Of a stretch of 64,000 nt of DNA, positions 1 to 10,042 are shown piece after piece. The DNA comes from Patellaria atrata CBS 101060 (Eukaryota; Ascomycota; Dothideomycetes; Patellariales; Patellariaceae): the NCBI GenBank assembly GCA_010093705.1, contig MU006102.1:4123-68122 (forward strand), written 5' to 3'. The notes beneath the pieces were generated by a model. That model had not been told where the DNA came from and made no database searches. It saw only the letters and a list, made by a program, of their open reading frames with translations. Numbering within the stretch: the first letter of the stretch is position 1; the number at the start of each line of letters is the position of its first letter. The translations under genes and the position numbers were made by a program.

Positions 1-1187
1 ATGGAGTATATGGTTGAACGAGATTTGCCATGTTAGAAGAATAGAGTTCTTAGCTTCGTGGTCTCTTCGAAGACGGCCTCCCTCGTAGTCTAATAAGCTT
101 GTCTTTTTCCTGTCGCTCTTGTAGAACTGGTCTAGATACTGCCGTACTGAACATCTTGGTGCCCGTTGTCGGATGTATGCAGCCGCCTGCACAAGAGCGA
201 GTGGCATGAATTCGAGCGCTGTCGCCAACTCGGCTATACAGTCATCGTCTATTCCCTCCCCAAGTTTCTTTCGTAGGAGACTTTGCGCACCTATATTACC
301 CATCGGCTCGATGGTTATAATATCGGGGTCCTCGACCAACTCCAGCGCCGTACTCCTTGTCCGACTAGTGACCATAACCGCGCCGTTCTTGCTCGGGGGC
401 AAATAGGATACGAGGTGCCGTTGACGAGCGCGATCTCCGCCGCTAGCTTGTATCTTATGACTATTGCTCGCTTGTAGAGAGAGACTAACGGCATCGTCGG
501 CATTATCGAGGACTAGCAGCCACTTGCCGTTCTTCTCGTTGCGAAGCCAGCTAGAAACGAGCTCGAATATATCTGCTTGTGGGTCTTTCCGACCAGCCAG
601 CTTGACTTGGTCCGCGATGGCTCGGTAGCCTTGGTCGACCCGGGCCGCGTTGCTGGCGTGAACCCAAAATACCCACGTCTCCGGCGATCGATCTGCGGTT
701 CGATAGCAGTGCTCGATAGCAAGTTGCGACTTCCTATCCCTGCGTTAGGTGCGAGGACTAGGCCGAGTATTTTCTCCACTTACCCCACGCCACCGAAGCC
801 GACTAACGCTATACGAGATGCCGGCGTAGAGCATTTCTCGTGTATCTGATCGAGTAGCGTGCCACGATCGACGAAGTCTGGGTCACGGCGAAAGGGGACG
901 TTGCAGGAAGGGCTCGGCGGGGTCTCCGGTCTCTCTATTAAGACGGCGGGATGTTAGTAGCCTTTCCGTAGAATATGGAGTTACTAGCAACGACTCACTA
1001 TAATGGATATTATAGGTTTCTGTCACGGAGCCTGACTGAAACTTAGCATGAAAAACATATCGCTGCAAATAAGAGACATACCGATTAGCTGTGCATTGCC
1101 CGAGATATAACCGGCTACAGCGCCACTGTTGCTAGAGATAGGGCCAAACTCGACGCCCGTCGGGATTGCTGTCACGTTGCTGGCCAT
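1..1187 (-). CDS. NB-ARC NOD-like receptor (NLR), 5' part, runs off the left edge
   Basis: Fungal STAND/NLR-type signal-transducing NTPase, the class used in non-self recognition and programmed cell death. I read four exons: 1187-1082, 1031-999, 934-784 and 733 to beyond position 1. The three introns (51, 64, 50 nt) all have GT donors and AG acceptors, and the frame is open throughout (341 residues visible). About 60 N-terminal residues are rich in Gly, Asn and Ser (ISGNAQLIG near residues 29-37). They are followed by the linker PETPPSPSCNVPFRRDPDFV and then NB-ARC. The P-loop is GFGGVGKSQLAIEHCYR, cut by intron 3 just before Lys. The Walker B region is WLLVLDNADD, and further on come VMVTSR and MPLALVQAA. 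The C-terminal repeats (usually TPR or similar) lie outside the window. A pogo transposon begins about 180 bp upstream. The NB-ARC identification is firm; the role of the N-terminal segment is inference. Confidence 0.88.
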
Positions 1188-1440
1188 TACTACCGCAGAG
1201 GGTTATACATACAAGAACTAGACACTATGCTAGCATGTTTAGGCAAGTAAAAAAAACATAGGGTACTTTGAATGAGTCGGCTTAAACATCGTAAGACTGC
1301 GCTCGAGTGCGTGGGTGAATTTCCTTAAGGGTCTTGTTCAGGCTGTGCACGGTTTCAAAGCGTGCACGGTCGCCACCAAAATTTAGTTCTCACGTATCCG
1401 GAGAATAATAAGGACTACTTTTTACTCCACCACCACCAAT

Positions 1441-3613
1441 ATGACTCCTATTGAGGCCGCGCTTGAGAGTCTAAAGCTTCAAGATATCCCTAATATAACA
1501 CAAACTGCAAAAGAGTAAAATTGTGACCGCACGACGTTGTCGCGGCGTTTTCGTAATGTCACTGTTTCCCGCGAGGTAGCAATCGAAAACTCTAAATTAA
1601 TGACCGAGGAGCAGTCTAAAACACTTATTAAATATATCAATCGATTAACTGATCGTGCTTTCCCTCCTACGCCTGCAACTGTACGAAATCTGGCCGGCCA
1701 TATCGTTGGAAAAAGACCTGGAAATAGCTGGGTTACGAGGTAGTATGGGCGCTAAGGAGATCAGCTCAAATCTGGTTATCTCAGTCCTATTGATTTAGCC
1801 CCTCATAAGGTCGATCAGGGACCGTTTTACAAGCTCTATTTCGAGCTCCTTGGGCGTAAGCTCGATAAGTTTAGTATCCTACCAGAAAATACGTACAATA
1901 TGGATGAACAGAGCTTCCTCATAGGTATGCTTAAAAAGTCACGTAGGATTTACAGCAAAGCTGCTTTTGAAGGTGGGAGGGTCAAGGGAATCGCATAGGA
2001 CGGAAATCGGGAGTGGATTACGATCCTAGCTACTGTGAGATTGTGGGTAACTGAATGCAGTCGCTTGATTCTCCGTACAACTACGGATTCTATCTAGTGT
2101 TTATATAATGACAGACCACCTTATTGATTAACCCTTTGACGTCACAAAGCCTAGCTACGTAATCTCCAAATCAAGGCGAACATAACGATACTACCTACGT
2201 CAGATATAAAATAAGAGATGACATCAAAAGAGTGAGCTAATGTTATAGTTTTGATGACACTTAACCGATAAGTCGGAGCCGAGCACTTAGCTCTGAAAAT
2301 CTCCAACACGAACTCCTAAAGATCCTGACGATCTTCCAATATAAGGCTATCGGGGATCAGCCATCTGACAGCTACTATCTGTCCAGATGGAACAGCTATC
2401 CCTCCTGGGATCATCTACCCCTCGATATCAGGAGCGATGCAGGATACGTGGTTAGAGGGCTATCGACCGAAAGAGCAGGAGTGTTTTTTTACTGCTTCAC
2501 CGACAGGATGGACTAATGACGAGCTCGGATTGAGGTGGTTGGAGACCGTTTTTGACCGTTCTACTAAAACCAAAGCTAGTCGAGCTTGGAGGCTTCTTAT
2601 CGTCGATGGCCATGGCTCCCATATCAATATGCCTTTTTTGAAGTATTGTATAAGCAATAAGATCATATTAGCAACTATCCTCCTCACTCTACGTATAGAT
2701 TGCAGTCCCTCAACGTCTCCTTATTCTCTCCTCTCGCCACGTATTAGTCAAAATCTCGACGACTTTTTAAGCCGATCACAGGGCATATCGAATATTACAA
2801 AACGGAACTTTTTTGAGCTATTCTGGCCCGCTTACCAGAAGGCTTTTACAGAGAAAAACATTCTAGGGAGCTTTAAAAAAACAGGTATCTCTCCATATAA
2901 TCCGAGTGAAGTGCTACAAGGATTAGCAAAGCCGGAGAGGCAACCAGTTAGTCAAATAGGCGGTAGACTAAGCTCAAGTGAATCAGCTAAATCAGTGTTA
3001 TCGGAGAAAGATTGGAAACGTATAGAGAAGAAACTAGAGACCGTTGTTTCTGATATAGAACTAATGCACCCTGTCGTCGAAGAACATGAAGGCGAAGTTT
3101 CAATTTCTCTCTACCTCTAATACTATCCCCCAACAACAGAACTTCGGTTTAATTAAGGCTCTTGATGGCGAGAAGAAGCGACGTAAACGGCAGAAGCCTT
3201 TTTTACAACGAATAATTAGCATAGAGGATTGTGGCGCGGTGTTTTGGAGCCCTCAAAAAATTACCCAAGCGCGCGATTTCGTACGGCAAAAGGAGGAGGA
3301 TGAAGCTGCAGAAGAAGCTAGTAAAGTAAATAATAAGCTTCAGGAACAGCTACTTAGAGAGGAGAAAGAAGAACAAGCTAAAGAGCGCAAGATTCAATGA
3401 CAAAAAGATAAGGAGAGGGAGAGGGTAGCTGAGGCAAAAAACGCTCAGCAACATATTACTGTAGAAGCCAAACAAGCTAAACAAATAGCTCAAAAAACAC
3501 GTAGACCCCCTCAACAGCCGAAGCAGAAGAAGCGGATTGTTATACCACCAGCTATAGAACTTTTAGATAACATTATTGAGGTAGTAGAGGTAGAAACGGT
3601 GTTACGGCCATAG
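1441..3613 (+). pseudogene. Pogo/Fot1 DDE transposase remnant
   Basis: Remnant of a transposase with N-terminal psq/CENP-B-like helix-turn-helix DNA binding and a C-terminal DDE catalytic core. From 1441 the HTH part is recognisable (MTPIEAALESLKLQDIP, then TTLSRRF, then LIKYINRLTDRAFPPTPATV). The first catalytic Asp sits in YNMDEQSFLIG (about 1900). The second is in LLIVDGHGSH (about 2595-2625). Where the third Asp is expected (LQxLDVxLFxPL) the sequence reads as LQSLNVSLFSPL in another frame, so it appears to be Asn. The tail contains the family signature GAVFWSPQKI (about 3235-3265) and a charged coiled-coil-like segment. Breaks include a stop in the HTH (about 1516), a frame change after 1741, a stop near 1996, a double shift around 2680-2735 and a stop near 3398. 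A solo LTR interrupts it at 2034-2370. Confidence 0.88.
2034..2370. mobile_element. Solo LTR of an LTR retrotransposon, inserted in the pogo transposase
   Basis: A 337-bp block begins TGTGAGATTG and ends CCATCTGACA, the TG...CA ends and short inverted repeat expected of an LTR. It is flanked on both sides by the 5-bp duplication GCTAC (2029-2033 and 2371-2375). The transposase coding sequence on either side (ILAT before, ICPDGTAIPPG after) is contiguous across the block, which confirms a precise insertion. There is no internal region, so it is a solo LTR left by recombination. Family (copia or gypsy) cannot be decided from the LTR alone. It is younger than the transposon it interrupts; absolute age cannot be estimated without a partner LTR. 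Confidence 0.82.
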
Positions 3614-4333
3614 ATCGTAGGAAGCATGTAGTTGTCAAGTGGGGAGACAGAAGGACCACGCGGCACAACTACGGGAAAAGTAGCAACGTCAGGGTCACGT
3701 GACGTGGACGCAGTGGACGCAGCGGACGCAGGAAGAGATGTTACGTCCAGAACGTCCACTACGTCCAAAAGTATGAAACGACTAAATTGACTGTGAAGGA
3801 TAGAAATATTTAAGGACGGTCTTTCCCTCATGTATTTAGATTCTTCGTAGTTATTCTTACCATCAATCTTACCCATAGATTTGGATGTTACGGTTTTGAA
3901 CTTGACTTCACTTGTTACGCTGTTTCCATACAGTACGTCTTGTCTCATTGCGAGCATCACCTGGAGTCAAGGAGTCAGCAAGTTGTATCGACAACTTGAA
4001 GTGCCTTTGTTATACGTATCCTATCACTTTGCCAAACCTACCCTAGTGGTTGACCACGTTAAGTGAGAAGCCAGGCGCGTTTCTAGACTTATCTTGTTCC
4101 GTCTCGATAAGTATAGACTCCCGTTGTAACAAACGGTCAATCCCACGACTGGTCGGCCCCGACGGCAACCGCGACTGCCATAGAGATTTCAGAGCCCTGA
4201 TATATAGATAGACGGAAATTACAGCTCCTTATTCATAACATCATAAAATTTAGTATAGATATATCCAATATGGAGCGAGTTGTATCATTTTCAAAATCAC
4301 TCTATGGGGCGCGATTTTGGGGGGCGACTGTGC

Positions 4334-5264
4334 GGTTGCCAATACTCAAACACTTGCATAGGTAGTAACGAACCCTCAGGCCATTCTGTGTACGTCAACT
4401 AGATGAAGAGTCAAATCAGAAGGACTTGCGAAACGATAATTGGTCTGCACGTAGGCTTAGTTGGACATATAGCACGATACTTAGACTAGGAGGTAGGGGA
4501 CTGTGCAAAAAGGATTATTAGCTTCATACTAATTCGAATCATAGGTTGTACGAAAGACACACGTTAAAATTGTTGATTTGATTGAATGGGGACGAAGAGG
4601 CAGTGAAGAAAATTCAGACCCTTGACGACGTGACAAAATAGATAGAACTAGCCAAAATCTTTCGCAACATGTTCCACCAAGAAAGCGGCAATGTTGTCTT
4701 GAGACACCTGCTTAGAAGGATCTTTTGAGAGAACTTATAAAAAGGTAAACGCTGACATCTATATTACGGTTGTCATCTGTTATTATACTTCTACTTCACG
4801 CTTCACGCTTCACGCTTTGAATAATGCTGCGCCGGGCCATCATATTATTAACATAACCTAAGACGTGAGTAATTAAACCATTTTCATTTCAACCTTATCT
4901 CAGCAACTTAAGGCGCCCATAAAATCACAATTCATTATTACTATAATGAATACACCTACATTTCCCGAATGCGCTAATTTTGAAGATCCCCTTCTCCATG
5001 ATGTCGTCGCTCTGGCACTGCCTGCTCTTGCTTTTTCTGGCGACCTTCTTAGCCATACAACTCTTTGATGGAAGGCATGGATCCACAATATCCCGCAGGA
5101 CTTCTGTGTTGCATGGTAGAGGATCGAGTAATGCATTAGGTTTTGATAATTTGGTATCTACCCTATCCTGCGTCTCTGTCTGTGTCTTTTCCGTTATATC
5201 TATACGATCCCTAGTCCCATCTTCAAAATCACTCATTCCATGCAATGATGGAATCCGATATCCC
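4334..5264. other. AT-rich intergenic stretch
   Basis: No gene recognised. It holds a short tandem of about three copies of a CTTCACG unit near 4794-4820 and otherwise AT-rich sequence between the transposon and the CVNH gene. Short open frames on both strands near 4925-5347 look like shadows or 3' flank of the CVNH gene. Confidence 0.4.
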
Positions 5265-6519
5265 TTAGGCCCAATTCCATAAGGGTATGATAGCCAGGCC
5301 CTTCGCCTTACCCGCAAAAGTGTGACACTGCGTCGCATTCTGGACACTCATATGCCCAATCGGGGTACCGACGCAGTCCTTGCTCTCGTACGCTGTGACC
5401 TCATATCCAGGATTCCCCCTCCCGTTATCGACCTCCTCAAGAAAGCGTGCCGTCTGCCACTCGAGCCAACCGTCTCGCACGATCTCTAGGTTGAAGCAGG
5501 GCCAGGGACGATTGCTTGTGATTGAGAACCCAGGGCCACATACTGTCTCTGTGCTAGGCTGCAACGTGAACAGTGTGTTGGCTGGAAAAGGGTAAGACTT
5601 GTCGGCGGGAATGGTTGGAGGCCCGGCGAGATCGGAGAGGAGGTGTCCGTTGTAATTGAAGACGTGTTCCTCTTGTGTGCGTTAGCTAAAGAACTTGAAG
5701 TGGGGTGATTAAGACGGGAAATGGAAAGTGGAAAATTGATACGGAGGGAAATGATATAATTGTTAAAAATTAACATACCTAGATCAATGGCCGTCACTCT
5801 TGTTGGGCGAAAGCTTGTTTGGCATGTGCAATTGAGTGTTCCGCTGTTGGGGAGCAGGTTGCAATCAAAACACGACCCTTGAAAGCCACCGCTGTGATTA
5901 AAACCGGTTAGTCATTGTTTAGTTCGTAGGTCAATCAGAGTAGCGGCCTGTAATCCATAATACAAGTTCAGTGTTCTAGGACTGCACTGGACCGTCTTAA
6001 AGAGTTGTAATTTAATTACTTTACTCGGCCTGGTAGGCCGATGCGGGCTGAGCGCTGAACCATCTCAAAGAGTTGTCATTCAATTCCTTTACTCAGCCTG
6101 ATAGGTTGATGCGGGCTGAATTCCATGTATCGAGAATGAAAGATGTAACCTACTTCACCTCCCACTACTCCGAGAAAAGGATAAATGTTAGCACAATTCA
6201 GAATTTTAGAGGTTCTTTCATCCCCTTTCCCAATACACCTTCCGGCCTCCCCGAATCACTTAGAAAGCGAAATATAATAACATACGATCAAGTTGCCCTC
6301 CCTATTCACTAGCGAAGAGCCCAGCCAGATAGAACTTTCTAACGATCTCCCGTTGTCCTTGGGGCAATTTGCCACCAACCACGCTCCATTGAGACGGATG
6401 GAGGAGCATTGAGTTGAGAAGCGGGTGCCGGGACCGCGAGCGTTGAGGTCCACGGGTGATAGTGATGAAGGGAGGGCAGTTACGAGAGAAGAGAAGAGGA
6501 CAGAAAGAAGAAAGCGCAT
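5265..6519 (-). CDS. Secreted cyanovirin-N homology (CVNH) domain protein
   Basis: Small secreted sugar-binding-type protein. Exon 1 (6519-6286) encodes a signal peptide (MRFLLSVLFSSLVTALPSS) and the first CVNH half-repeat, with FSTQCSSIRL, ANCPKDNGR, SSIWLG and NREGNL. Exon 2 (5891-5779) encodes the second half, GGFQGSCFDCNLLPNSGTL followed by CTCQ and AIDL. Exon 3 (5671-5265) finishes the domain (EEHVFNYNGHLL) and adds a C-terminal extension of about 120 residues with four Cys. Paired Cys and the internal two-fold repeat fit CVNH. The exon 2/3 junction is clean. The exon 1/2 junction is not: the obvious donor (GTATGT at 6285) and acceptor (CACAG ending 5892) leave the frame unmatched, so a tiny exon or damage is possible. 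The 394-bp intron there holds a diverged tandem duplication. Confidence 0.68.
5990..6118. repeat. Diverged tandem duplication (period 68 bp, two copies) inside the CVNH intron
   Basis: Two copies, about 5990-6050 and 6058-6118, share AAAGAGTTGT and GATGCGGGCTG blocks in the same order. Their differences are nearly all transitions (CGGCC against CAGCC, GGTAGGCCG against GATAGGTTG), which is the pattern left by repeat-induced point mutation or cytosine deamination. The duplication accounts for much of the unusual intron length. Confidence 0.7.
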
Positions 6520-7016
6520 GGCTGATGTTAGAGATTGAATGGTCGTCAGGGTGAGACGAAATTGTAAACCAGCTTGCAAGAATCGTGTAAAAGGGGTACA
6601 GCAAAGAGATGTGTCAATTTGCGTAGGGGTGAGGTCGTGAATGTGATGTAGGCTACGAGTCCATCTTATACCGCATCCTTAAGAAACGCCCAACGGGGAG
6701 CAAGTGGGGAAGATGATAGCAATCAGGGATGGTTCCGTGACGAGTGATATACCTGGGATTTGATTTGAATTACTTTGTTGGTTCGAGATGGACATGTGAT
6801 GTGGAATTAAAGTTCTGAGGCTCTTTGTGGGAGAGTGAGGTTTTAGTTACATACGAATAGTGTATGGATGTTTGGGACCATGAGGATGGCTGGGACTCCT
6901 TGAAGAAACCAAACCTAGAACAGGTTAATCTTTCAAATTTGCCATGGCCTTCGACAAAAACAATTGCGGGTTTCATTCCACATTCGATCCTCCTCCTCTC
7001 TCGGAGCGTTGACAGA

Positions 7017-7355
7017 CTACCTCCAATCTCCGGTCACTGTGATGTTACAACTCACAGCATCCAAGTGAATAAAAGTTCTATTTTGGTACCAAGTCGATGG
7101 GTCCGCATGGGAAATAATCTAGACAGAGAAATGCGAAATCCTTCAACCATTTTGCACCAAGGATCATTGGAAGCTTGTAGACTTGCAACATACGTATTGT
7201 CCCAGTATGCAGAAACATTGGTCTGAACTGAATACACCATGCCATTAGTACTTGTATTAAACTCAATGAACATGTTGAATGTGACCTGATGTTAAACAGT
7301 AATAGGCAAATGACAGGGATGAAAGAGAGAGTATCAGAAAAAGAATAGAAGCCAT
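7017..7355 (-). CDS. Possible small secreted protein (doubtful)
   Basis: Not recognised. Reading the minus strand from 7355, MASILFLILSLSSLSFAYYC looks like a signal peptide. About 50 nt on, another frame encodes VTFNMFIEFNTSTNGMVYSV, then DNTYVASLQASNDPWC. After a possible intron with acceptor TCTAG near 7110, a last exon ends HLDAVSCNITVTGDWR before a TAG at 7019-7017. Three N-glycosylation-like sites and two Cys suit a secreted protein. I found no donor that joins the signal peptide to the second block in frame, so this is either a gene with an unseen exon or a decaying one. It lies head-to-tail with the CVNH gene on the same strand. Confidence 0.3.
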
Positions 7356-7429
7356 TCCCAGGCCGCACTTTCCCAGAACATTTTGTAGTGACTTGAGTGT
7401 AGGATGACAAATAATGGTTCAAGTGCAAG

Positions 7430-9600
7430 AAACTGGTGAGTGTGTCTTTTTATTCGGCGATCAGAATTTTAGTGTAGAATATATGTTCGCTGGGGAATGA
7501 TTGAGGTTGGATCTAATTGTAGGATTGCGATGGAGGTACCCGACGTCCAAGAGGGGTCCGTATATGGATGCGGGGTAGTGAGGAAGATCGGAGTCGGAAG
7601 GGCTCAGGAGCGATTGGATGCAAACCTAAGACGGGATAGTTCTACCCTCGAGCTGTATCTTATTCTCCATGTAGCAAAATTCCGTATATGTACAGTACCG
7701 TAATGAGAATTGAGGTTCACTTGTTTTTTTAAGGTTATTGTTATGCGCAAGCAGGTATTCCGCCTCCCAGGCTCCATCGGTCGTAGCCGAAAAAGGACGA
7801 CGATGCTGTATTTCTGATATCGAAATCGACCTCATAACAAGCGATTTGGACCTGGCGCTTGGTCGGTGCAGGGATCGAATCAGGCAACTCCAACACTCAA
7901 AACCTCACAACTAATTTCGAGCATATTAGCCGCAATTTAGAGGAACGCATTTCTGGGATAGGATCGCAGCGGACTTCTGAGAGGAGGTTCTACCTAAGAA
8001 AAAGGATTTGGAATTGTCTTTCCCTCGTCTTACATATTTTAATTCGCCGATTGATGAGTTAAAATGTTGCATTCTCCCTTGTTAAAGTCTTGAAGATTGT
8101 CGTGTGATGATCGGAAAATTAAAGATCTCACGATGGTACTCTGACCGTTGGTGTTGAGAGCAGAGGAGCTTAGATATACTGTACTCTACATTGAATTTTA
8201 TATTTGACTGACCTCCCCTCCCTACCTGTATAAGGCGGTAGGAGTGTAGCTCGTAGGAGAGTGGAACTACCGTATTTCAAGTAGATGGAGAGACTAAAAA
8301 ATGGCTAAAACGGAGAAGTACTACCTGATTAATCTCCAACCTTACTTCTTACTTTACCTTACGTTACGTGTACCCCATATGCTGAACAGAACTTTGTTGA
8401 ACGTGCCAGAGGTGTAGACCATAGAAAAGCAGTTACCTCATGTTGCCCAGTTGAGCATGCTGTTGCAATAAGTTTCTAACTTTGCCAGAATTGATTTGCT
8501 CATCTCCGATCATTATACCCAGTCAAGCTATCCATGATGGTGAGGATGATACGGGTTCCAGGGAAGAAGGATACCATGAAGTCCCACTCAACAGATGTCG
8601 ACGACACCTCGCACTATTCCCTCAACTTACGTCGTTTCAAATATGCATTTCTTGATTATTACTGGAGAGCCTGAAGGTATTACTGGACTCGTACTATTCC
8701 ACCTTGCAAAGTCGTGGTCCCACCATTGCGCCATTCAGATTATTTGACCTCTCCTTTATCTGCAACCAAACAGGCCTTCTGTTAAAGTAACACAGAAATA
8801 TTTTGTTATTCATGAAAATGTGAGATCTGTAGCGCGATTCGTCACAAAACGTAAGTAGGATGTTATGGTTACGAAAGAATGCTCTTATAGTATGCGTTAT
8901 CGTCAATCGTCCTCCGGGAAATAGATTCTAGGTTACGATGGGGAGCGAAGGGTATAGCTGAGCAACTATGAGTCCGAGTTAGAACAGTCCGTCCAGCAGA
9001 TCGAAGTTACACGGTAGTAGAATCGGTGATAAGTCCCTAACTTTGGGTTTCAGAGATTTAGTAATGCTAGAACTACTACTATCTCGAAAGAAGGATGATT
9101 TCAATTGCGTTCGAAATTCAATTTTTGAACCACGAAGAACCAGAGCTGATGTGAATCCGCGACCGCAGGAGCTGGATGTGGTCGATTGTAGCTGAGTTCG
9201 ATTCAGCTGAGCATTGAAAGGGGAATAGGGATGTGAAAGTATAAAGGAAATCAGCCAACTATAAGGATTGAGGTGGCCAAAGTATAGATCAGCTTAATGA
9301 TAGCACTTGGAATGGAGAAGTAGGACGATGAAGCTTGGAGCATGGCGTTGTGCTTTTCAGTCGCGTCGCTTTTGTCTAAGTCCCAGGCCACCGAAAAATA
9401 GTTCTACTGCGGAAAGTGCCGCTCCGGTAACCGTAGTTCTAATCCTAGATCCGATTCATAAGAGCTTACTTGACCGGAAAAAAATGTTCCCAGCCAACCC
9501 ACAAGTTCAAAAAGAAATCTCCCAAAAAGGAATGTATAAGTGGCCTTCAAACAAAAGAACAAGAGGAATGATAAAAAGCAAAAAGCAAATTTTAATGTTT
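7430..9600. other. Intergenic stretch without recognised genes
   Basis: About 2.2 kb between the small secreted gene and the tRNA. Short open frames occur on both strands but none shows a domain, good codon continuity or splice support. One minus-strand stretch (about 7875-7745) reads openly as DSIPAPTKRQVQIACYEVDF; it may be a scrap of an unidentified gene. Nothing else stands out. Confidence 0.4.
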
Positions 9601-9687
9601 GGGCTGAGCCGGGGATTGAACCCGGGACCTCTCGCAAATCGTATAAGTAAGCCCAAAGCGAGAATCATACCACTAGACCACTCAGCC
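9601..9687 (-). tRNA. tRNA-Pro (anticodon UGG) with an intron
   Basis: The minus strand reads GGCTGAG at the 5' end (9687) and CTCAGCC plus discriminator C at the 3' end (9601), a perfect 7-bp acceptor stem. The anticodon arm is CTCGC, loop TTTGGG..T, GCGAG, giving anticodon TGG. The loop is interrupted after position 37 by a 15-nt intron (CTTACTTATACGATT), the standard site of nuclear tRNA introns. The T arm, GTCCCGGGTTCAATCCCCGG, contains the B box GGTTCAATCC; the A box is in the D arm (TGGTCTAGTGG). Transcribed by RNA polymerase III and spliced by the tRNA splicing endonuclease. Confidence 0.95.
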
Positions 9688-10042
9688 AATAATGATGTGA
9701 TTGGTTTATTTCTACTTTATATCTAACATTATTTATATCCCAAAATGTGCTTTTTTGAAATCCCCATCTCCAACTTTCACAGTCCAGTAAAAATAACCCG
9801 ACGAACTATTCCACCATCGAAATTATACTCCCCAATATAACATGACTGCAGGATTGGTTGTAGAGTCTTGTTATCCATAGATCTAGATACTTCTCATTTT
9901 CTATGCTTTAAAACTGCAGCCTAGTCGCCGCCACCCACTTCCTTCAAATCCCAACCTTCAGTTTCAGGACCATGGGTTCTTCACTAACAACAGTTATCAT
10001 CGAGTGTACTTCATCGCAACTCATTTGTGATGTTTTGTCGTT

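Larger units (their letters stand above)
1364..4333 (+). mobile_element. Decayed pogo/Fot1-family DNA transposon with a solo LTR inside
   Basis: Tc1/mariner-superfamily element of the fungal pogo (Fot1-like) type. The limits come from imperfect terminal inverted repeats of about 20 bp. The left copy starts GCACGGTCGCCACCAAAAT near 1364. The right copy, read on the minus strand from 4333, is GCACAGTCGCCCCCCAAAAT. I could not define the exact outer ends or a TA target duplication, so each end may be off by 10-30 bp. The transposase remnant occupies 1441-3613. The long 3' part (3614-4333) has short direct repeats near 3690-3765 (TGGACGCAG three times, then ACGTCC three times in inverted sense), which could be subterminal transposase sites. 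Several stops and frameshifts make it non-autonomous. Confidence 0.6.

Noticed and set aside
513-779. Minus-strand open frame starting MEKILGLVLAPNAG
   Set aside because: It starts in intron 3 of the NLR gene and runs in a different frame from the conserved NB-ARC reading.
3511-3960. Minus-strand frame rich in Asp/Val/Ala/Ser
   Set aside because: It reads the opposite strand of the transposon tail and its short direct repeats; no domain or start context.
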